The notes: generated by a model not told the origin, from the sequence alone. 64,000 bases of DNA from Pseudobdellovibrionaceae bacterium (GCA_021731025.1 JAKFYD010000005.1:45240-109239); one strand, 5' to 3'. Numbered from the stretch's first letter, positions 43,030-51,895 are shown. Numbers and translations: made by a program.

Positions 43030-43497
43030 ATGGGTCAGTTTTGTTCTCTGGAAGACGTGCTTAAACTTGTCGAAAGAGAACGCCAAAAAATGAATAAAGT
43101 TGTTTTCACCAACGGCTGCTTCGATTTGCTTCACGTCGGCCATGTCCGTTATCTGCAAGAAGCTAAAAAATTAGGACAGTTTCTCGTCGTCGCCTTAAAC
43201 ACGGATACCAGCGTGCAAAAACTAAAAGGGCCTCAACGTCCTATTCAAAATGAAAATGATCGGGGCGAAATCCTGGCAGCCCTAGCTTGCGTGGATGCCA
43301 CATTTTTATTTTCCGAAGAGACTCCCGCAAAAGTCATTCAGCAGATTCGTCCCGATATTTTAGTCAAAGGTGGCGATTGGAAAATCGAACAGATCGTCGG
43401 TTCTGATTTCGTTCAATCTTATGGCGGCCAAGTGAAGTCACTAAAATTTGTCGACGGAAAATCCACCACCAGCCTCATCGAAAAAAGCAAAAGCTAG
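43030..43497 (+). CDS. rfaE2: D-glycero-beta-D-manno-heptose 1-phosphate adenylyltransferase
   Basis: Nucleotidyltransferase activating heptose for LPS core synthesis. It is 155 aa, equal to the C-terminal domain of HldE. VFTNGCFDLLHVGHVRYL holds the HxGH motif, with ALNTDTSVQKLKGPQRP, DILVKGGDW and the end DGKSTTSLIEK. A standalone form implies that the kinase part (HldA type) is encoded elsewhere. It is the last gene of the prmA-rsmE run and points to an LPS-containing outer membrane. Confidence 0.92.
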   Translation: MGQFCSLEDVLKLVERERQKMNKVVFTNGCFDLLHVGHVRYLQEAKKLGQFLVVALNTDTSVQKLKGPQRPIQNENDRGEILAALACVDATFLFSEETPAKVIQQIRPDILVKGGDWKIEQIVGSDFVQSYGGQVKSLKFVDGKSTTSLIEKSKS

Positions 43498-43499
43498 GT

Positions 43500-44258
43500 T
43501 TACAACCTGTAAGCTAATTTTAAAGACATTGTTCCTTCAAAATAGCGATCATACTGCAGTGACAAATAAGTTTTCTTCCATCTTTGAGTTGCCGAGAGAA
43601 ACCAATGTCGTTGCTGAACATCTTGAGTGTAAGTGTCTGCAGTGCTGTTAACGCCATTTCCAGCACCTGTGGAATCTCCAATAAAAGTTCCAATGGAGCG
43701 CCCATGCCCTACCCCAGCACTAAAACTATTTTTGGGCCAATCGTAGGACAGAATCATATCTAAACCGGTTGTGGTCAGACCAATGAGATTTTCATAATTA
43801 GTTCCACTTCCATGAAAGCTCAGTGAAATCTGAAAAGGGAGTGATTCGTGAATATAAACCGGCTTACGCAGGTAAGCGCCCATTTGGGAATACTTACTTT
43901 GAAATTGCAAAGGGGAAAAGAAAACATAGGTATCAATGTCGTAGAATAAACCTTTTCCAAAACCCAGGTTTGAAACAAAAATTTGGTCACCCGAACCACT
44001 ACGATCACCTAATTTTTGGACATTCGAAATCGGAATCACATCACTGGATAAGTAAAATTCAAAGCCACCGCGACCACCTAAGGAAGATGGATCTGAATTT
44101 AATTTCGCTGCAGAACCAAAGCCCAAAATTTTTAAAGTTTCTAGGCGGTCTGATTCTGTTAGCTTTCTTGGCAGCTGAGCCGCCCAAGTTGAAAGAGCCC
44201 ATAAAAAAATTAAGACAAAAGAAATTGAACGCATCGATGCTATTGAAACCCAATTCAT
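43500..44258 (-). CDS. putative outer-membrane beta-barrel protein
   Basis: About 252 aa. The frame opens with a TTG at 44282; ATGs at 44258 and 44234 are better candidates, and all give a signal peptide ending near ALSTWA. The mature part has many alternating strands rich in Gly, Ser, Tyr and Phe, and ends in LSLQYDRYFEGTMSLKLAYR-Leu, a typical outer-membrane barrel C-terminus. I cannot assign a family. It is transcribed with the TM/Ala-Lys-rich gene upstream (9-33 bp gap) and converges on rfaE2. Confidence 0.75.
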   Translation of the reverse strand: MNWVSIASMRSISFVLIFLWALSTWAAQLPRKLTESDRLETLKILGFGSAAKLNSDPSSLGGRGGFEFYLSSDVIPISNVQKLGDRSGSGDQIFVSNLGFGKGLFYDIDTYVFFSPLQFQSKYSQMGAYLRKPVYIHESLPFQISLSFHGSGTNYENLIGLTTTGLDMILSYDWPKNSFSAGVGHGRSIGTFIGDSTGAGNGVNSTADTYTQDVQQRHWFLSATQRWKKTYLSLQYDRYFEGTMSLKLAYRL

Positions 44259-44291
44259 AACTTTTGCAAACTGATATTTCAAGGGATTGAA

Positions 44292-45371
44292 CTAACCGGC
44301 TGTAGGCGTAGGTGCCGGTGATGAAGCCAGTAAGGATTGAATTTGACTCAAAACAGAATTAGCCAATTGAACAACTGTGCCGTTCGAGTGGCTTGCCAAT
44401 TGTTGAAGGGTGGGAATTAAAACAGAATACTGCGTCGCTGATTTAATTTTAACATCTCCGCGAGAAGTTCGATTTCCTTCGGCCACGGACTCGCCGTTTT
44501 TGTATTTTTGAATTCCTGCCATAATAATTTCGCCCGCCTTAAGAACTACCGCCTCATCACTCGAACGTAAGACCTGCCCTAAAACTCCGACAGATTGAGG
44601 CTGATTGTAGGCCAATAGAATTTGCTCCGAGAATTTTTTTGCGTTGCCCGTTAAGATATCTTCACTCTTAACAATCAGCGTGAAGCTTTCAACGGTAGGA
44701 AAACTTTGAGCTCCATAAAGACCCACACTCTGAGTTTGAGGATTTTGATTTTCAATTAAAGATTGTAGAATTTTATAAAAATGAACCGGTTCGATTTCTT
44801 TATTCGAAAAAGCCAAGATTAATTTTTTCATATTTTCATAGGTTGGCTCTGCTAAAAGTAAAGCCTTCCATTGATCTGGACTTCGCTGGTCTTTATTCTT
44901 CTCGTCAGAGTCTTCATTTTTCTTTGGCTCTGTCTTTTGAAGATTTCTTGTCTCGGGAGCTAAAGCGGCAACCGTTTGATCATCACCGGATTCACTTAAA
45001 GTCCTTTTCGAGTCCTCGACAACATGCACATCGACACCCGGCTTTTTCTTATTTTGCGCCTGAGCTTTTTTATTTTGAGCTTTTTTAGCTTGAGCTTTCT
45101 TTGCCATTGCTCCTGATTTTTTATCTGTTTTCTTAGAAGTCGGTGCTTCAACTTTTTCAAAAGGATTCACATACTCGCGGTCGATCTCTCGACCAGAAAG
45201 ATCGTATTCAGCAGGAGTAAAAGAATTTGCCCGAGCCATCTCGTAAGTGATGTCATTAGTTTCAAACCCACGTCTTTCACTCATGGGACGAAAAAGTGAA
45301 AACAGTCCAAACAGGCTTAAAGCTAAACCCGCTACGACAGTGATTTCAAATTTGTTGTCTTGCCAATTCAT
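44292..45371 (-). CDS. membrane-anchored protein with Lys/Ala-rich linker and HEAT-like C-terminus
   Basis: About 359 aa from the ATG at 45371, where GAGGAAG lies just upstream; the frame stays open to 45419. One membrane helix (about 10-27) is followed by a long disordered region with an Ala/Lys/Gln tract (residues about 90-115, KKAQAKKAQNKKAQ) and acidic-polar sequence. The helical C-terminal domain (about 190-345) may contain HEAT-like pairs and ends in a Ser/Pro/Thr tail. No family recognised. Co-oriented with the barrel protein that follows, so a shared envelope role is possible. Confidence 0.8.
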   Translation of the reverse strand: MNWQDNKFEITVVAGLALSLFGLFSLFRPMSERRGFETNDITYEMARANSFTPAEYDLSGREIDREYVNPFEKVEAPTSKKTDKKSGAMAKKAQAKKAQNKKAQAQNKKKPGVDVHVVEDSKRTLSESGDDQTVAALAPETRNLQKTEPKKNEDSDEKNKDQRSPDQWKALLLAEPTYENMKKLILAFSNKEIEPVHFYKILQSLIENQNPQTQSVGLYGAQSFPTVESFTLIVKSEDILTGNAKKFSEQILLAYNQPQSVGVLGQVLRSSDEAVVLKAGEIIMAGIQKYKNGESVAEGNRTSRGDVKIKSATQYSVLIPTLQQLASHSNGTVVQLANSVLSQIQSLLASSPAPTPTAG

Positions 45372-45547
45372 AACTTCCTCTTCAATAGGATGAAGAGCAC
45401 AAATGATGCCAAGAATCATCTCTATTATATTGATTTAATTGAGCTTTTTTCTCACTTTGAGACAGCCCTGCTCAGCAAAGCCGCAAAGAGCTCGGAAATG
45501 GAATCGACTGTCAAAACTTTCGACAGTTCGTCTCTGCCAAAAACTTA

Positions 45548-45670
45548 GGAGTGCGTCTAAAAATCTAAAGATCAAGGCCGCACGACTGAAGGCGACTGAG
45601 GCGTACGCAAGTACGTCGCAGGGAGCCTGATGGAGGAGAACGCAGAGCTTTAGGTTTTTAGGCGCACTCC
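45548..45670. repeat. structured repeat element, copy B (shared core, private inverted arms)
   Basis: Arms 45548-45570 and 45648-45670 pair over 23 bases with two G-T positions. The 77-nt core at 45571-45647 is the reverse complement of the core of copy A with few changes. In this copy CGTAC-GCAA-GTACG forms a hairpin with a GNRA-type loop, nested in GCGAC/GTCGC. The right arm encodes the last residues and stop of the YkgJ-like gene. AAACTTTCGACA flanks the element as a direct repeat (45514 and 45704). Confidence 0.8.
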
Positions 45671-46063
45671 GGGGCAATAGCCTGGGCGTGGCCCTATTGC
45701 TGGAAACTTTCGACAAACTTGAGGACGCTTTTCATAGACGGTGCATAAGCGGGTTTTTGAATCTAAAAAATAACAATCGCGATTTGTTTTTTGAGCCAAC
45801 ATAAATAAGCCCGTTCCCTGCCGGTAACTCACGATGTACTTCTCTTTGATTAATTTTTTAGCAATTTTCCGAATCGATCCTTGAGCTTCATCCTTATCAA
45901 CCAGTCCCAGTTGAATAAGATCTTCCAATGTGACCTCGACGGGCATAGTGCAACAGCCCCCCTGACATCCACGGCAGAGTCCATTGCGATAAAAAATCCA
46001 AGTTGATGGGCGATCAACATCAGGTCGTGACATAACTCGATGATACAAGAAAAGCTCGCCCAT
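45650..46063 (-). CDS. YkgJ-family zinc/iron-chelating cysteine-cluster protein
   Basis: A 137-aa protein with the Cys cluster CRGCQGGCC near residue 30. Later cysteines are in DCYFLDSKTRLCTVYEKRPQ, VCRKFP and YCPG, together forming the CxxCxxxCC-type metal site of the family. Biochemical role in this family is poorly known. AGGA sits seven bases before the chosen ATG. The last six residues (GVRLKT) and the stop are read from the arm of a repeat element, so the original C-terminus may have been altered. Confidence 0.85.
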   Translation of the reverse strand: MGELFLYHRVMSRPDVDRPSTWIFYRNGLCRGCQGGCCTMPVEVTLEDLIQLGLVDKDEAQGSIRKIAKKLIKEKYIVSYRQGTGLFMLAQKTNRDCYFLDSKTRLCTVYEKRPQVCRKFPAIGPRPGYCPGVRLKT

Positions 46064-46080
46064 CGTCGAGTCCTAATGAA

Positions 46081-46995
46081 ATGAGTGACGACGGAGGTCG
46101 AGTTTGTCACAATCTTTTAATGCACGACCATATACCTGACCACGAAAAACTCTTCGACGAAATTTCTCACAAACTGAGCGAGCTCAGTCACCGTGAGGAT
46201 CAAATTCTTCCCCATCAACAAAAATTGGACCGAATGCAAACGCAAATTCGCAAGTTCCATTCAGAGTTGCAAGACACTCAAGATGAATTTCGTAATAAAA
46301 TTCGTTCTTTGGAAAACGTCACCATTAGCCAAAATGAGGTGAATCAAAAAATGAAAGTGATCACCGATCAGCTCAATCAAGAGCGAAATCTCAATACAAA
46401 ATTAAATGCTGACTTGGCCAAATCTCTCGAGATCAGTCTTCAATTGCAGCTCGAGATTCAAGGTTTAAAAGCTCGCGCCATGCAGACCCAGAATGAAGAG
46501 AAAAAATTCAGCCATAGTCTTGGCGAAAAACTTCGGAATGCTCAAAAAGATCTCGAGCTTGTCACGGTCATTAAAGATGAATTGGCTATCGAGTTCGAAA
46601 AAGCAAAAAATAATTTTTCCATTGAGCTTCACGAGGCAAAAAATCGTCAAGACAACCTTGAGCAGGTCATCATGGAAAAAAACCAAATGATCGAAAAACT
46701 GAACTGCGAGATCGAGTCCCTTTCCCAATCGCTAAACGAAATTGAAGAAGGCGCCATTCAGCAGAACGAAGCGATGAAAAATTTAATGACCGTCGCTGAA
46801 AATAAAATCGTCGAAATGAAATTAGCTTTAGATAAGAAAAACATCGAGACCCAAGATTACTACAGTCACCTACAACAAGCCCTGACTCAATTGGGAATGT
46901 TGAAACATGAAAACGCTAATCTTAAAGACTATATTCACAAGGTAAACACTTACCTTCAGCAGCAAACTCAAGCTCCAGCAACTCCATCGACATGA
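46081..46995 (+). CDS. long coiled-coil protein, unknown function
   Basis: Up to 304 aa; the start could be the ATG at 46081 or at 46120 and neither has a good ribosome-binding site (a GGAGG lies between them). From about residue 25 to 290 the sequence is almost continuous heptad coiled coil, rich in Gln, Glu, Lys and Leu. There are no membrane segments. It ends in a Gln/Pro/Thr tail. The 3' end overlaps the convergent rlmI-like gene by 28 bp. A cytoskeletal or scaffold role is a guess from shape only. Confidence 0.82.
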   Translation: MSDDGGRVCHNLLMHDHIPDHEKLFDEISHKLSELSHREDQILPHQQKLDRMQTQIRKFHSELQDTQDEFRNKIRSLENVTISQNEVNQKMKVITDQLNQERNLNTKLNADLAKSLEISLQLQLEIQGLKARAMQTQNEEKKFSHSLGEKLRNAQKDLELVTVIKDELAIEFEKAKNNFSIELHEAKNRQDNLEQVIMEKNQMIEKLNCEIESLSQSLNEIEEGAIQQNEAMKNLMTVAENKIVEMKLALDKKNIETQDYYSHLQQALTQLGMLKHENANLKDYIHKVNTYLQQQTQAPATPST

Positions 46996-48281
46996 TGGAG
47001 AAGCATTTTTAAATAACTTCCTTCCGAAAATCCAGGAATCAAAGGGTGGTCTAATGCGGGTGCGCCGCTAACCACCAAGTTGGCAACCAGCGAATTTTTT
47101 CGCTTGGCCTTTTCGATGGCCTCTTTCAGATCACTCTCTGTAATCAGCCCCGAGCAAGAACAAGAAATCACATGACCGCCGGGTTTGACCAATCGGAAAG
47201 CTTGAGTATTCAGCTTTTGATAAGCATGTTTCCCCGTTGGTAAATCTTTTTTCGCTTTAACAAAGGCCGGAGGATCAGCAATCACCAAATCAAAGCTCTG
47301 ACCTGGTAAGACATCCAATCCTTTTAAAACGTCTCGCGTTTGAATTTCGAAATTCAGGTGGGCCTTTTCCATGTTTTTTTTTGCGCGGCCCAGGGCTTCT
47401 TTGGAAACGTCCACTAAGGTCGAATGAAAACAAATATTTTTGCTTTTGCACAGAGTTCCCAATTGAACACTCCAATGCCCGACGTAAGAACACAGATCTA
47501 ATAATTTAAATTCTTTTTTTCCTTCTAAGCTCGTCTCCAATTTTTCGGCGACACTTTTTATATTGCTCCATTGGTCTAAAAAAAATCCAGTTTTTTGTCC
47601 TTGGTACAAATCACAGTTCATCGAAATCATTTCAGGTAAGACTGCATGATTGATCTTAATCCAACTTTGATCAGCTTCGTAACCACTCACCACTTTCAAA
47701 AATCGGGGCAGCTCGACCTCAAGCCCTTCTAATTTTCGAATGGCCACATCATTTCGTAAAACCACCGATGTTCGATCCCATAGGATATTGGACAGCTTTT
47801 CCTGATAGGCACTTTCACAGGTTCGCTGCAGTAAAGTCAGGATATCTGTGAGATGTCTTTGTAAGCCCGCTGTCAGAATTTGCACTGCAAAAACCTGATG
47901 ATCGCCTGAAGATCCTTCAACCAAATAGCGATCAATGATCAATCCAGGGATGCCATCGCCTTCCGAAAAGCACAGACGAAAGCTGGCAGTAAATTTTAAT
48001 TCATGTCTTTTTTTCCATGCAGCTAACAATTTCGCCTGCAGAGCCTCCATAGAAAAAGGATTTTTTTCACCCGCCGAAAAAGTCATCGCCCGAAAAATAA
48101 TTTTTGATTTTAAATTTCCATATCCGCGAGCTAAGAAGTTTCCTTGATGATCTTGCAGCTCAACCACTTCATGCCCACGAAAATTCTTTATGGCGGTCGC
48201 AATCTCATGGGAAAAAACCCAAGGATGACCTTGGCGAAGCTTCTGTTCGAATCCCTTTTTGAGTTGCCACACTTGCATCAT
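46968..48281 (-). CDS. rlmI: RlmI-like 23S rRNA m5C methyltransferase
   Basis: A 437-aa class I methyltransferase. The N-terminal PUA domain starts LKKGFEQKLRQGHPWVFSHE. After an insert region, the SAM motif is LDLCSYVGHWSVQL, followed by the motif IV segment VIADPPAFVKAKKDL and SCSCSG with the catalytic cysteine. This order matches RlmI, which makes m5C1962 in 23S rRNA; the precise target is inferred. The start overlaps the preceding gene by four bases (ATGA). Confidence 0.88.
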   Translation of the reverse strand: MMQVWQLKKGFEQKLRQGHPWVFSHEIATAIKNFRGHEVVELQDHQGNFLARGYGNLKSKIIFRAMTFSAGEKNPFSMEALQAKLLAAWKKRHELKFTASFRLCFSEGDGIPGLIIDRYLVEGSSGDHQVFAVQILTAGLQRHLTDILTLLQRTCESAYQEKLSNILWDRTSVVLRNDVAIRKLEGLEVELPRFLKVVSGYEADQSWIKINHAVLPEMISMNCDLYQGQKTGFFLDQWSNIKSVAEKLETSLEGKKEFKLLDLCSYVGHWSVQLGTLCKSKNICFHSTLVDVSKEALGRAKKNMEKAHLNFEIQTRDVLKGLDVLPGQSFDLVIADPPAFVKAKKDLPTGKHAYQKLNTQAFRLVKPGGHVISCSCSGLITESDLKEAIEKAKRKNSLVANLVVSGAPALDHPLIPGFSEGSYLKMLLHHVDGVAGA

Positions 48282-49345
48282 TGGTTCTTCTTTTCAGGAG
48301 CTTCACTGACCCCGTAAACAAGAACGACATTTTTTTCGATTTTGGAGAAATTATTGTCATTGAGAATCCACAAAGTTCTTGGATATTCCCCCCATGCAGG
48401 CCCCCAAGCCATAGTCTCAAAATTTTCGTCACCCAGTTGCGCTTCAATAGAATATTTTCGTAACAATCCAGGATGCTTTTCGCTTTTTTCAATTTCATTA
48501 AGATCGATAAGACTTAGAGCCGAGTCATAATAAACTTGGCCACTTAATTCAAGCCTCGCTCCCCGCTCGAGCACAAAATATTTTCTCTCTTTCCAGGAAA
48601 GAATTTCTGAGATTCCGGAAAATAAACCAACATTGGACAATGAATACTTATACTGAGACTTAACTTTTGTAGTCTCGGTTTTATCGTATTCATAAAAGCG
48701 AACTGTGTGTTCTTCAGGATCAGAATCTTGCACCAGAGGTCTTTCTACCGCTGCCAAAACGGATAAGCCATCGGCCGAAAGTGTTAAACCTTCAATGCCA
48801 GAGTTATTCCCGATACCTATTTTTTGCATTCCCGTGGATTCAGGAATTATTTCTTTAGGCAAAACCCAATTTTTCAAAAAATTTCCCTGAGGATCAATTT
48901 CAAACAAGCGCGGTTCTCGACGAGGTTTATGATTATTGTCTCCTTCGCTCGAAATTAAAAAAGTTTTTTCGTCCAAGGAAATAAAACTTTCCCCATCCAA
49001 ATAAGCAGATTTTTTTTCTTTACCTGTTTTAATGAAGATGACATTTTCCGGATCAACTTCGACTTGAAGTCCTGATTTTTCAGATTTCATTTTTACTTTA
49101 AAAACATAGAATCGCGGTTCATTGACCCGTCCACGATCATCACTCAGGGCATACAAGCGATCACCAATAAAAAATGCTCCTGACAAGCCACCTATTTTCG
49201 TTTTTTTAAATTTATTTTTCGAAAGCTCAATCTTTGCCAAGCGAATCAATTTTGGCGAAGTCCCTTTTCCTGCGGCCGGCTCTGCGCTTTGGCCGACAGC
49301 CGCGATCCAACAGATAGAAAAAAGAAGAAGCCTTAGTTTTTGCAC
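48278..49345 (-). CDS. secreted phytase-like/esterase-like family protein
   Basis: A 355-aa exported protein with a signal peptide ending near VGQSA. The body resembles the esterase-like activity of phytase family (six-bladed propeller type): IGGLSGAFFIGDRLYALSDDRG, DGESFISLDEKTFLISSEGD, GIEGLTLSADGLSVLAAVER and NFETMAWGPAWGEYPRTLW. It is likely a periplasmic or extracellular phosphoesterase; the substrate is unknown. It starts at the base after the Rieske gene stop and is coupled to rlmI. Confidence 0.8.
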   Translation of the reverse strand: MQKLRLLLFSICWIAAVGQSAEPAAGKGTSPKLIRLAKIELSKNKFKKTKIGGLSGAFFIGDRLYALSDDRGRVNEPRFYVFKVKMKSEKSGLQVEVDPENVIFIKTGKEKKSAYLDGESFISLDEKTFLISSEGDNNHKPRREPRLFEIDPQGNFLKNWVLPKEIIPESTGMQKIGIGNNSGIEGLTLSADGLSVLAAVERPLVQDSDPEEHTVRFYEYDKTETTKVKSQYKYSLSNVGLFSGISEILSWKERKYFVLERGARLELSGQVYYDSALSLIDLNEIEKSEKHPGLLRKYSIEAQLGDENFETMAWGPAWGEYPRTLWILNDNNFSKIEKNVVLVYGVSEAPEKKNQ

Positions 49346-50386
49346 TTAACTTTTCCAACGCAATTCAGTTTCTTTAACAGGATTGCGAAACTCGCGAGCT
49401 TCACTCAAATGATTCGCCCATTCACTTTTCAAAGAAAAATACCATTTCGCTTGAGTATCAGCATCTTTAATCAGCATCAAAGTAGGATCATACTTTAATC
49501 CCTCTTGTTGTTTCGCGACCGCATCGATGTCCTGATGAAGGAAGTACTGGGCAAATCTTTTCACGAAGGGAGTCATCAAAGTCAGCCAAGATAAATCCCA
49601 ATAAAGAAGCTGATGAATGACAGTTTCTTTATCATTCACCGGAGTCAGTCCCGTGAATGAATACAAATTTTTATTTCCAACCTGTATGTGCTCAATGCGC
49701 ACACTGGGCAAAGTAAAGGTGATCTCCGTCGTCGGAGCCCCACCCAAGAATTTATAAGCTTTTGAATTTTTTGAAGGCTGATGCCTCACCATTTGAAATC
49801 CGTAAGGAACCGGAGCGAATTTTTTTCTTTTCTCATAAGCTGATTTTTCCGAACGCCACAGCCAACTTTTATGCACATATGGCCCGTGTGCAGGATCCAT
49901 CAAACCAATCACAGCGTGATCGATATGGCAGGGAAATTTTTCGATTTCAATCACCCGGGGACGGGCTTCCTGTGGCAAAAACTTCATCAGCGGAATTTCA
50001 GGAGCGTGTACAGGATCAAAATCTTTATCTCCACAAAAGATCCATACAATTCCCTGCTGTTCTTTGACCGGATAAGATTTAACTTTGATTTTTCGGCAGT
50101 CCAAATCTTGTCCTTCACACAAGGAAGGAATTCGAGTGCAAGTTCCCTGAGAATCAAATGTCCATCCATGGTAGGGGCATTCCATTTCGTCATTCAAAAC
50201 TCTTCCGTAAGACAAAGGAATTCCCCGATGTGGGCAGATGTCTCTGAGCGCATACAAACTTCCAGCAGAGTTGCGAACAATGACAATAGGTTCACTGTGA
50301 ATCACTTTCGTCACAAAGGAATTTTTTTTAATTTGGTCACTGAGAGCAGCTACGTACCAAACATTTTTTAAAAGCCCAGTTTCCAT
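49346..50386 (-). CDS. Rieske-type ring-hydroxylating oxygenase
   Basis: A 346-aa non-heme iron oxygenase. The N-terminal Rieske [2Fe-2S] motif is CPHRGIPLS (Cys51, His53) plus CPYHGWTF (Cys70, His73). The catalytic domain contains HAVIGLMDPAHGPYVHKSW, with the Asp/His residues expected to bind iron. The layout is like vanillate demethylase or pheophorbide-type oxygenases. No ferredoxin or reductase gene is adjacent, so the electron donor and substrate are unknown. It starts three bases after the folD stop. Confidence 0.88.
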   Translation of the reverse strand: METGLLKNVWYVAALSDQIKKNSFVTKVIHSEPIVIVRNSAGSLYALRDICPHRGIPLSYGRVLNDEMECPYHGWTFDSQGTCTRIPSLCEGQDLDCRKIKVKSYPVKEQQGIVWIFCGDKDFDPVHAPEIPLMKFLPQEARPRVIEIEKFPCHIDHAVIGLMDPAHGPYVHKSWLWRSEKSAYEKRKKFAPVPYGFQMVRHQPSKNSKAYKFLGGAPTTEITFTLPSVRIEHIQVGNKNLYSFTGLTPVNDKETVIHQLLYWDLSWLTLMTPFVKRFAQYFLHQDIDAVAKQQEGLKYDPTLMLIKDADTQAKWYFSLKSEWANHLSEAREFRNPVKETELRWKS

Positions 50387-50389
50387 GAA

Positions 50390-51244
50390 TCAGTTTCCTT
50401 TGAGTTTTCTCTCTGCCAAGTACACCGTATTTTCCAAAAGCATGGCAATGGTCATGGGACCAACTCCGCCCGGCACCGGAGTCGCTGCCTGCGCCCAGCC
50501 CTCAAGCTCTTCGTAACGGACATCTCCACAGAGTTTTCCCCCACCCGTTCCATGCATTCCCACATCCACTATCACTGAATCTTTTTTAAAGTCCTCTCGA
50601 CCAAACAACCGAGGCTTTCCCGCAGCAACAACAACAATATCCGCCTGAGAAGTGTAACTTCGAATATCCCGAGTTCCACTGTGACAAACCGTAACCGTCG
50701 CATTTTCATCCAGTAAAAGCGCAGCCATGGGTTTACCAACAATTTGACTGCGACCAATAACTACCGCATTTTTTCCCGCCATGGGAATTTTGTAGTGCTT
50801 AAGAATTTCGATAACCCCAGAGGGAGTGCAAGGTTTAACTAAAGGTTTTCCCGACCACAAAAGCCCCGTCGAAGCATAAGTCAAACCATCAGCGTCTTTG
50901 GCCGGCGATAACAGCTCGAAAACCCGATCTGATTTTAATTGCCGTGGAACCGGCAATTGCACTAAAACTCCATCCACACTTTCATCACGATTTAATTTCT
51001 CTAAAAGCTCTTCAAATTCGCCCTGCTGAAGGGACTCGGGCTTCTCGATAATCTGAGAGGATATTCCCACCTTTTGGCAGGCCAAATGTTTATTTTTAAC
51101 GTAAACTTGGCTCGCTTTATTTTCGCCCACAAGAACAACTGTCAACTGAGGCGCTCGCCCCATCTTGCTTTTAAAACTCTCTGTCCTGAGCTTGAGGCCC
51201 TCGCGCAGACTTTCGGCCACCAGCTTCCCATCTAAACGAATCAC
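50390..51244 (-). CDS. folD: FolD, methylenetetrahydrofolate dehydrogenase/cyclohydrolase
   Basis: Bifunctional cytoplasmic enzyme interconverting methylene-, methenyl- and formyl-tetrahydrofolate. The 284 aa contain VGENKASQVYVKNKHLACQK with the catalytic Lys/Tyr region, VQLPVPRQL, and DADGLTYASTGLL. They end with VIGRSQIVGKPMAALLL and ATPVPGGVGPMTIAMLLENT, all FolD signatures. First gene of the four-gene run folD, Rieske, phytase-like, rlmI-like. It complements the thyA-folA pair in folate metabolism. Confidence 0.96.
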   Translation of the reverse strand: MIRLDGKLVAESLREGLKLRTESFKSKMGRAPQLTVVLVGENKASQVYVKNKHLACQKVGISSQIIEKPESLQQGEFEELLEKLNRDESVDGVLVQLPVPRQLKSDRVFELLSPAKDADGLTYASTGLLWSGKPLVKPCTPSGVIEILKHYKIPMAGKNAVVIGRSQIVGKPMAALLLDENATVTVCHSGTRDIRSYTSQADIVVVAAGKPRLFGREDFKKDSVIVDVGMHGTGGGKLCGDVRYEELEGWAQAATPVPGGVGPMTIAMLLENTVYLAERKLKGN

Positions 51245-51350
51245 TGAATCTCCCTTAATTTCGCGGCGATTGATATTTGCGAATTAATTATTGAGCTAGA
51301 TTCTAATATTTTCTCAATTCCTTCAATAATTTATCGGAAAAAAGGACCTC

Positions 51351-51379
51351 TTGACCCACAGTCCAGCTGTGCATTATGT
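51351..51379 (+). promoter_or_regulatory. sigma-70-like promoter of the H1-like gene
   Basis: TTGACC, a 17-base spacer, then TTATGT lies 25 bases upstream of the ATG, with a GGGGG ribosome-binding site between. The spacer contains the palindrome ACAG-TCCAG-CTGT. A well-formed promoter suits an abundant DNA-binding protein. Confidence 0.5.
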
Positions 51380-51403
51380 TCGGGCCTAACGCATGGGGGT
51401 CGC

Positions 51404-51889
51404 ATGGCAGAAAAAGTAAAACTATCCAAAGATGGCAGTTCCATTGATTTTGTTGTCTCCGAAAATCTGCCCACCTCTCTGAAAAAATTCCGCCAAAGCC
51501 CTGATATTGAAGGATTTTATCGTTTCATTTACGAAAACGACCTGCAAAAAGAAGTTTACGATATTCTTGATCGCATTATCACCGTTCGCAAGGCCGCAAA
51601 AAGCAGTGCCCGCAAAGAAGCCAAAGCTCAAGCCGCCGCCGTTGCGGCTTCTATGAAAGCAGCTGCAAATCCGGCTGTTAAATTAAAATCCTTTAAAGAA
51701 GAAATTCTTCCCGTCAAAGATTCTAAAAGCAAAAAAATTGAAGTTGCAGAAGTTAAAAAGCCTACTCCAGCTAAAGCCGCTCCGCCAAAGGCCGCCGCCA
51801 AGGCCAAAGTTGCGAAAGCCGCAAAGCCAGCACCCAAAGCTTCAGCAAAAGCTAAAAAGCCCACGAAAAAATCTCCTAAAAAGCGTTAA
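51404..51889 (+). CDS. histone H1-like basic protein
   Basis: A 161-aa protein in two parts. The N-terminal ~75 residues are a compact, non-repetitive region (KLSKDGSSIDFVVSEN ... FYRFIYENDLQKEVYDIL). The C-terminal ~85 residues are an Ala/Lys/Pro tail (for example KAAPPKAAAKAKVAKAAK) like eukaryotic H1 and bacterial H1-like proteins, which bind and compact DNA. There is no signal peptide. The identity of the N-terminal part is not recognised. A nucleoid role is inferred from the tail. Confidence 0.82.
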   Translation: MAEKVKLSKDGSSIDFVVSENLPTSLKKFRQSPDIEGFYRFIYENDLQKEVYDILDRIITVRKAAKSSARKEAKAQAAAVAASMKAAANPAVKLKSFKEEILPVKDSKSKKIEVAEVKKPTPAKAAPPKAAAKAKVAKAAKPAPKASAKAKKPTKKSPKKR

Positions 51890-51895
51890 ATGCCT

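Noticed and set aside
45435..45716. A 93-codon minus-strand reading frame across repeat element B
   Set aside because: It is read through the repeat core and arms and overlaps the end of the ykgJ gene. A similar spurious frame occurs in copy A at 21034-21237. Both come from the repeat's low stop density and lack ribosome-binding sites.
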